The notes beneath the pieces were generated by a model. That model made no database searches. It worked only from the letters and a program-made list of their open reading frames with translations, and was not told where the DNA came from. Both the position numbers and the translations under genes were made by a program. Shown one piece after another: positions 59,085 through 64,000 of a stretch of 64,000 bases of DNA. Origin of the DNA: Balaenoptera acutorostrata (Eukaryota; Chordata; Mammalia; Artiodactyla; Balaenopteridae); contig NC_080067.1 in assembly GCF_949987535.1 (NCBI RefSeq), forward strand, positions 57,904,405-57,968,404, read 5' to 3'. Position 1 is the stretch's first letter. Every line of letters begins with the position of its first letter.

Positions 59085-59640
59085 TATTTAACAAATATGT
59101 ATTTCCTAACTACTATGTGCCAGACAGTGTTCTGCTGTTGGAAACAAAAGTGAGACTCACTACTTGTATTAAAGAGCTTCCATAGGATAAGACAAATAAG
59201 CACAAAGTACTGTGCTATTACTGCCATGATGAAGATACTATAAGAGCCCTTGGGTTTGCCACCTAACTTAGCTTTAGTGGATCAGGACATCCTACCCAGG
59301 GCGAACAGCACATGTAAAGGTCTAGAAAAGTTTAGCGTGGAGAAGAGACTTGTGAAGTTAACAATGGCCAGGTCAGGAAGGGCATTGCCTCTTTGATTAA
59401 GAAGTTTACCCTGGGGACAAAAGCACACCACACTGATGGGCTTTTAGGAGGGCTATGGCCTTATCAGATCAGATCTGTAACAATCCGGGAGAATGTTGAT
59501 TAGATCTAAGGAAGAGGGATTCCTATGAATAGAAGGGATGGTTTGGAGAAAGAACAGACCAGACCAGACTTGGCTACCCACTGAATGAGTGAAGGAAATG
59601 GAGTAATCAGGATTAATCATGACCTGGATCCACAGATGAT
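59085..59640 (-). repeat. Long L2 LINE fragment, antisense
   Basis: From 'taactactatgtgccagacagtgttctgctgttgg' (3' end) through 'gggcgaacagcacatgtaaaggtctag', 'caggaagggcattgcc', 'aagaagtttaccctgg', 'ggctttt' and 'cttatcagatcagatctg' to 'gagtaatcagg' it keeps the antisense L2 order (GGAACAGCATGTGCAAAGGCCTGG, GGAGTTTGGACTTTATTCTG, GACATGATCAGATTTGCG). About 550 bp long, the best-preserved L2 here. 59870-60010 may hold another piece. Confidence 0.75.
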
Positions 59641-60141
59641 GAAACTTTTACCTTAGGACATGTACGTGCTAATGTTAAAAAGCTTTTGTATGATAATGAT
59701 GATCTAATTTTGTGTTTTGACCATTTACAAATATGTATAAAATATTTATATAAAATATAAAAGTGTTCCTTTAAATTCTTTAACAAATAAAGCTCTCTAC
59801 TACTGCAGTTTCATATTTCCTTTCTAGAAGGGACAGATGGCAGCTTCAGACTGGGAAGAGGTGATTAAAAAGTGAGAATTATCTGTTGGTGAGGCCAGGG
59901 CTACCTCATCAAGGCAGTTGCATTTGAGGTACAGGAAATAGGAGAGAAGGTAGGAAACTATACCTGTGGGTATATACCTTCTGAAACAATGAAGCGGTTG
60001 CGGAAAGCTGGGACAGTTTGTCTTCCATTTTAAAGTCTCAAATGAGAGTCAGTGTCAGTCTCAGCCAAATTCCTTGAAATACTGTCATATATTTCAGGGA
60101 GCTGTAAGGGGATCTTTTATTACATCCTTTCTAATCCTGAT

Positions 60142-60155
60142 GCGCCCTCTAGAAG
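60142..60155 (-). promoter_or_regulatory. CTCF-like binding motif
   Basis: On the minus strand CTTCTAGAGGGCGC matches CCASYAGRKGGCR at 11 of 13 positions, with the CTAGAGGGCG core intact. It lies 9 bases from the target-site duplication of the SINE at 60177. Motif evidence only. Confidence 0.35.
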
Positions 60156-60176
60156 TTGGCTTTAAAATACTTATAG

Positions 60177-60506
60177 GGCTTCCCTGGTGGCGCAGTGGTT
60201 GAGAATCTGCCTGCCAATGCAGGAGACACGGGTTCGAGCCCTGGTCTGGGAGGATCCCACATGCCGCGGAGCGGCTGGGCCCTTGAGCCACGATTACTGA
60301 GCCTGCACGTCTGGAGCCTGTGCTCCGCAACAAGAGAGGCCGCGATAGTGAGAGGCCCGCGCACCGCGATGAAGAGTGACCCCTGCTTGCCGCAACTGGA
60401 GAAGGCTCTCGCACAGAAACGAAGACCCAACACAGCCAAAAATAAATAAGTAAATAAATAAAAAAAAAATAAATATAAATAAAGGAATTCCTTTTAAAAA
60501 AAAAAA
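60177..60506 (+). mobile_element. CHR-type SINE (GGCTTCCC subfamily) with T-run in tail
   Basis: A full-length sense copy with a perfect 13-bp duplication AAAATACTTATAG at 60164-60176 and 60507-60519. Pol III boxes are intact. The tail reads AAATAAAT repeats, an A-run, AAATAAAGGAATTCC, four T (60492-60495), then about 15 A. Antisense open frames of about 100 codons over it are SINE sequence. Confidence 0.96.
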
Positions 60507-60519
60507 AAAATACTTATAG

Positions 60520-62569
60520 TCTTTTCTTCCCCAGCACAGACCCAGAAGGCACTCTCTTTTTTTTTTTTCTTTTTCCGTTTTCAAGTAGCTACAAAGTTTA
60601 CTTTTGAAGCAGAGATTTACTTTTCCAAGAAATTTTGAAGGTCTTCTACATGACAGTACAATTTGAACTTTAAGAACTTTGTAATATATTCATTTTATGT
60701 GACTTTAGGCTGCCAATTTTATTTTATTTTTTGAAAAGTCAAACTCTCTGAGGTTTTTAGTCCGCATATAAATTCTTGTGGGTTCCTTTAGGCACCACAT
60801 GTTATTTCATTATTGTGTGGACTTTTTTTTTAAAAAAAAAGAGGTATGGTGTAAAAATCTTCCTTTCTCATTTTTTTCTGTCTCCTTAGCTCTCCCTTTC
60901 CTCTATTCAGTTTTGGCCCAACAAATATTTATTCTTGGGCTAATACATTTGAGGCTTTGTGGGAGCCCTGGAAACACAAAAAGAATAAGAGGTTCTCCCT
61001 ACGGTCAACTGGTTAGAATCCCTTTCTCTCCTGCTTTTCTCTTTTTAACTTTCACCTCTTTTAAAAATATGTCTTGCCTTATTTTTTTCTGCCTTTTTTT
61101 TCCTAAGTGGACTACACTTTTGGACATATGTGAGTAGATAGCATTTTTTTTCCATTCAGCTTTCCAGTAGGCAGGCACAAATACGTGACATGTAGGCCCA
61201 CGGAAAGTTTCCATCCTCAGCATGGCGGCGGGAGGAAGATATGGATAGCACACCGTTTCATTTCTTCTTCTGGATCACTTCTACTTCTGGGAGGGAATGC
61301 TTGGGGCCAGATCTGACCATATAAAGACACGTTTGTGTTTGTGCGCCTGCTTGGTAGCCAGCAAAGTGATGGTGATAAGATTTGACAGAAAAATGCCAAC
61401 GGATGTAGACTAGAGTGAGCTCCACTCAGGGAGATGCAGGATAAGCTTCCCAATACAAACTACACAAAGTTGGAGACACTTCGGTGTTCCCGGTGAGAAA
61501 ACCAAGGTGCCCTGGCTTTCTGGGCCCCAGAAAGGCCCTGATACCACTGCTTCCACCATATTCTTGAGATGAGGATCCTATAAGGACTTTGGAAAAGCTC
61601 TCCTTTCTAGTCTCATGGGATTTTGAACACCTTTGGCACCTCCTGACAATAAGTTCAGGTAAGTTCTGGTTACCTGCCTGATGCAAGTAATTGGTAACAA
61701 TTCCAGAATCTCTCTACGTGCTTGCCTAAGCTCTATTTCCCAAATGGACCATCTCCATAGCAGGATGAGGCCTCAGGCCTGCTGAGGTCTATTCCTACAA
61801 GTTCCAGATTATATTAATTTTCTACAGATGAATGGCACTGCGAATGTCTTAGTTATTTCTTTATTCTTATTTTGCACAGTCTGAATTTGCAACTTCAGCC
61901 CAATTGTTAAAATGACTCTAGAGCAAGGAAAGCCAAAGATTTCATATGAACTTCCAACCCCAATTTGTACTGCCTGCTTAGAGCAACATGTTAAGGAGAT
62001 TGCCAAGGCTTCATGCTAGTTCAGTGAGAGCCGTGGACTATCAGGGATGTATTCCATCGGCAAGGAAAGGCAGTGATGGCATGTGTTCCTGACATTTCCC
62101 ATTCCTGGCCTATCACCATCCTAAATCTTTAAGAGAGCGGAAGACAGACCTCTCGTGTGGCCCGCCCTGTGGCATACACTGGCCTGCTGGACGCTGTCTG
62201 TGAGTTATATTACCAGATCTGCCGCTGACGATGGATGTGATAAGAAATACATCACTTGGGGCATTTCAAGCAAGCACAGAAATGTTTGGTAAAAATAACA
62301 GAAGACATGGATCCAGAAGCACTTTCTCTAGCAGATTTGCCTCTATAATTGCAAGGAAGTCTCAGCACATAGTCTTTCCTTGAAGCAAAATGGATGTCAC
62401 TGACATGGTAGGACTTGTGGGGTTCTGAGAACGCTTGCCCTAACAGAAATAAAAATTTCTTCCATCAGTTTGTGGGCAGTCCTTGAAATTTAATCACAGG
62501 GAACATATCCCTGTGATATACTAAGGAAAGTGAGCTCTGCTACGTGAATAAATTGTAGAATTAAAGACC
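60520..62569. other. Mostly unique stretch
   Basis: No gene is recognised. 61150-61700 is the least AT-rich part and carries ATGGCGGCGGGAGG (61222-61235, YY1-like core) and CATATAAAGAC (61319-61329), but there is no CpG island or open frame to make a promoter convincing. Confidence 0.4.
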
Positions 62570-62655
62570 TCTTGGAGTGAGAAGGAACACTAGGGTCATT
62601 GATTCCAGTACTACGGCTTTCTAGTCAAGGAAACTGAAGCACCCTAACGAACTGG
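62570..62655. repeat. MIR3/AmnSINE-like fragment (tentative)
   Basis: 'gtgagaaggaacactagggtcattgattcca' then 'ctagtcaaggaaactgaagcaccc' recalls GAGATCATCTAGTCCA ... GATGAGGAAACTGAGGC. Short and diverged. Confidence 0.35.
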
Positions 62656-62689
62656 TTCTCTTTGATTTCAGGGGGAAAGAAAACTAGTA

Positions 62690-62830
62690 TTTATTCACTA
62701 GCTACTAACAACTATTATAGATTAGGAGACTTGAAAGCAGAGAGTTTAAGTAATAGGTTTATGATTATACAACTAGGTTAGTAGCATAGTTAGAATTTGA
62801 ATCTAACTTTATCTGGCCCCTAAGTGCCTG
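62690..62830 (-). repeat. MIR SINE, antisense
   Basis: 'ttaagtaataggtttatgattatacaactaggttagtagcatagttagaatttgaatctaac' matches antisense MIR (TTAAGTAACTTGCCCAAGGTCACACAGCTAGTAAGTGGCAGAGCCGGGATTCGAACC). Confidence 0.6.
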
Positions 62831-62984
62831 TGTTTTTTGCACAAGATTATATCGCTCTCTATCTTATTATCATTCTTCCCATCTATTCTCTTCTTTATCC
62901 AATTCACCCACTCTATAGATCTCTGCTACTTTTGACTTAGTAAGCACCTGATAAACTAATTTATGACTTGTATTGATGAGGCAA

Positions 62985-63075
62985 TGTCTTATGACACTTA
63001 TCGTGTACCTACTTTGTGATAGTTTCTAAGAATGTAAAAGAGATATCACCCTGCCCTGAAAAATTCCAGAGCATT
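62985..63075 (-). repeat. L2 LINE 3' fragment, antisense
   Basis: 'cgtgtacctactttgtgatagtttctaagaatgtaaaagagatatcaccctgccctgaaaaattccagagc' follows the antisense L2 tail (CTACTATGTGCCAGGCACTGTTCTAGG ... CCCTGCCCTCATGGAGC). Confidence 0.5.
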
Positions 63076-64000
63076 AATGCACTGCCATCTATCTAGACAA
63101 CCTATTACTATTTGTAAACAAATTTGTGATAAAGTTACAACTACATTTTCCATCATTCCCAACACAGAGCCAAAACAGTGGCTGCTTCTTTGGGCTATTT
63201 CAAATCTACTTCTTCTGTAACACTAGATTTCTTTCCTTTTTTTCCCCTTCTTTTAATGAAATATTAAGAATGTCTACCTTACTAAGGCTCTTTTTGATTA
63301 ATTAATAACTGCTTGAAAAGGTCTTTGAAAACCTCAAATCCTAAGCAAATTGTAAACTATTTTCTCTCTAGTTTTTGGCATTTTTCCCCTCTAGGAACAG
63401 TTGAAGGGCTTTCCCATTGTCTGGGCCTAGTCATCATTAAAACTTAAAGAGGGGAAAAGGGTGGCATGAAATATCTACTTATTATTGCCCCTGGCCAGGC
63501 TCAGCAGTCAGGAAAGATTCAAAACTCAGGAAGCCTACAGCTCTGCTTCATTATAAAGAAATGCCACCACCAGCATTTCTCACTTCACTTTCTGAAAGGA
63601 TATTTAAGTGTAAGAGTTTTTCCCCAGCAAGTCCTTGTTATTCAGATTGAAGTATTATGTCAGGTGATACCCTCTGACTTTGAGGCACAATTTAAAATGT
63701 GCATTGCCCCTTTCAGTTGGTGGAGAGCAGTGCATTCATGGTATTTCCAGAGTCCAGGATTCCACAGAAGGTTTCTTTGGAGTCAAGGACAAACACTCTC
63801 CTTCCCCATGTCCCTACATTTCTGTCCTCAAGCTAAGTCATTTTCTCTCTTCTTATCCCATATGAAGGGTTGAGACTGACTATGAAAGAAGCATCCTAGA
63901 GAAGGTGTAACTTACAGTTGCTTCAATTATTTTTCACTTTTCAACATACTGTAGAGCTAAAAGGAGAAAACAGCACATTCTGTAGAAATAAATGTATGTC
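63076..64000. other. Unannotated stretch at the window end
   Basis: No repeat is recognised. A 135-codon frame at 63466-63873 on the + strand is one of the longer non-repeat frames, but it has no recognisable domain, Kozak context of note or splice signals, and fits chance expectation. Confidence 0.4.

Noticed and set aside
61150..61340. A promoter, from ATGGCGGCGGGAGG and CATATAAAGAC
   Set aside because: The two motifs are about 100 bases apart in DNA without a CpG island, first exon or open frame. Each is common by chance.
63466..63873. A 135-codon + frame as an exon
   Set aside because: No recognisable domain or splice signals. Only chance-level length, so left as unproven.

Overview
This window is mammalian nuclear DNA, most likely from a cetacean (whale, dolphin or porpoise). 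The clearest evidence is a set of tRNA-derived SINEs of the CHR type (cetacean, hippopotamus and ruminant lineage). Their left ends read GGCTTCCCTGGTGGCGCAG, and several are still bounded by perfect target-site duplications. A 5'-truncated L1 of the artiodactyl/cetacean type is also present. I saw no BovB-type or Bov-A-type sequence, which argues against a ruminant; a hippopotamus cannot be excluded from sequence reading alone.

I can support no functional protein-coding gene, exon or RNA gene. The sequence is AT-rich and its open frames are short (nearly all under 140 codons), about what chance gives in 64 kb of such DNA. The longest ones are explained by repeats: 241 codons at 40336-41061 is the L1 ORF2 carboxyl end, and 175 codons at 35878-36405 is antisense SINE plus flank. 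The window is best read as intergenic or deep intronic DNA.

Layout. 1-7390: unique AT-rich DNA with old L2 and MIR fragments, including one MIR inside another. 7391-16050: five CHR SINEs, an SINE 3' fragment, and an old antisense L1 broken into pieces. 16050-30250: mostly unique DNA, three large dinucleotide arrays, an antisense L1 ORF2 fragment, an L1 3' UTR fragment, a MER5-like element, and an L1 3' end split by a SINE. 30250-35440: a GGTCT-based local repeat, a DNA-transposon-like remnant and a solitary MaLR-type LTR. 35440-41492: the densest repeat block, with an L1M split by a SINE, a layered L1M/Tigger/L2/SINE nest and the youngest L1. 41493-49900: unique DNA and an old L1M. 49900-53400: a CTCF-like motif, an L2 split by a MIR, an unassigned repeat split by a SINE, and a second L2. 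53400-64000: a hAT-like element, a short SINE, a long antisense L2, one more SINE and unique DNA.

Nothing here acts as an operon or pathway. The interest lies in insertion order, in the tail structure of the SINEs (A-run, T-run, A-run), in a few locally duplicated sequences and in two CTCF-like motifs. Repeat family names come from remembered consensus sequences, not from a database search.
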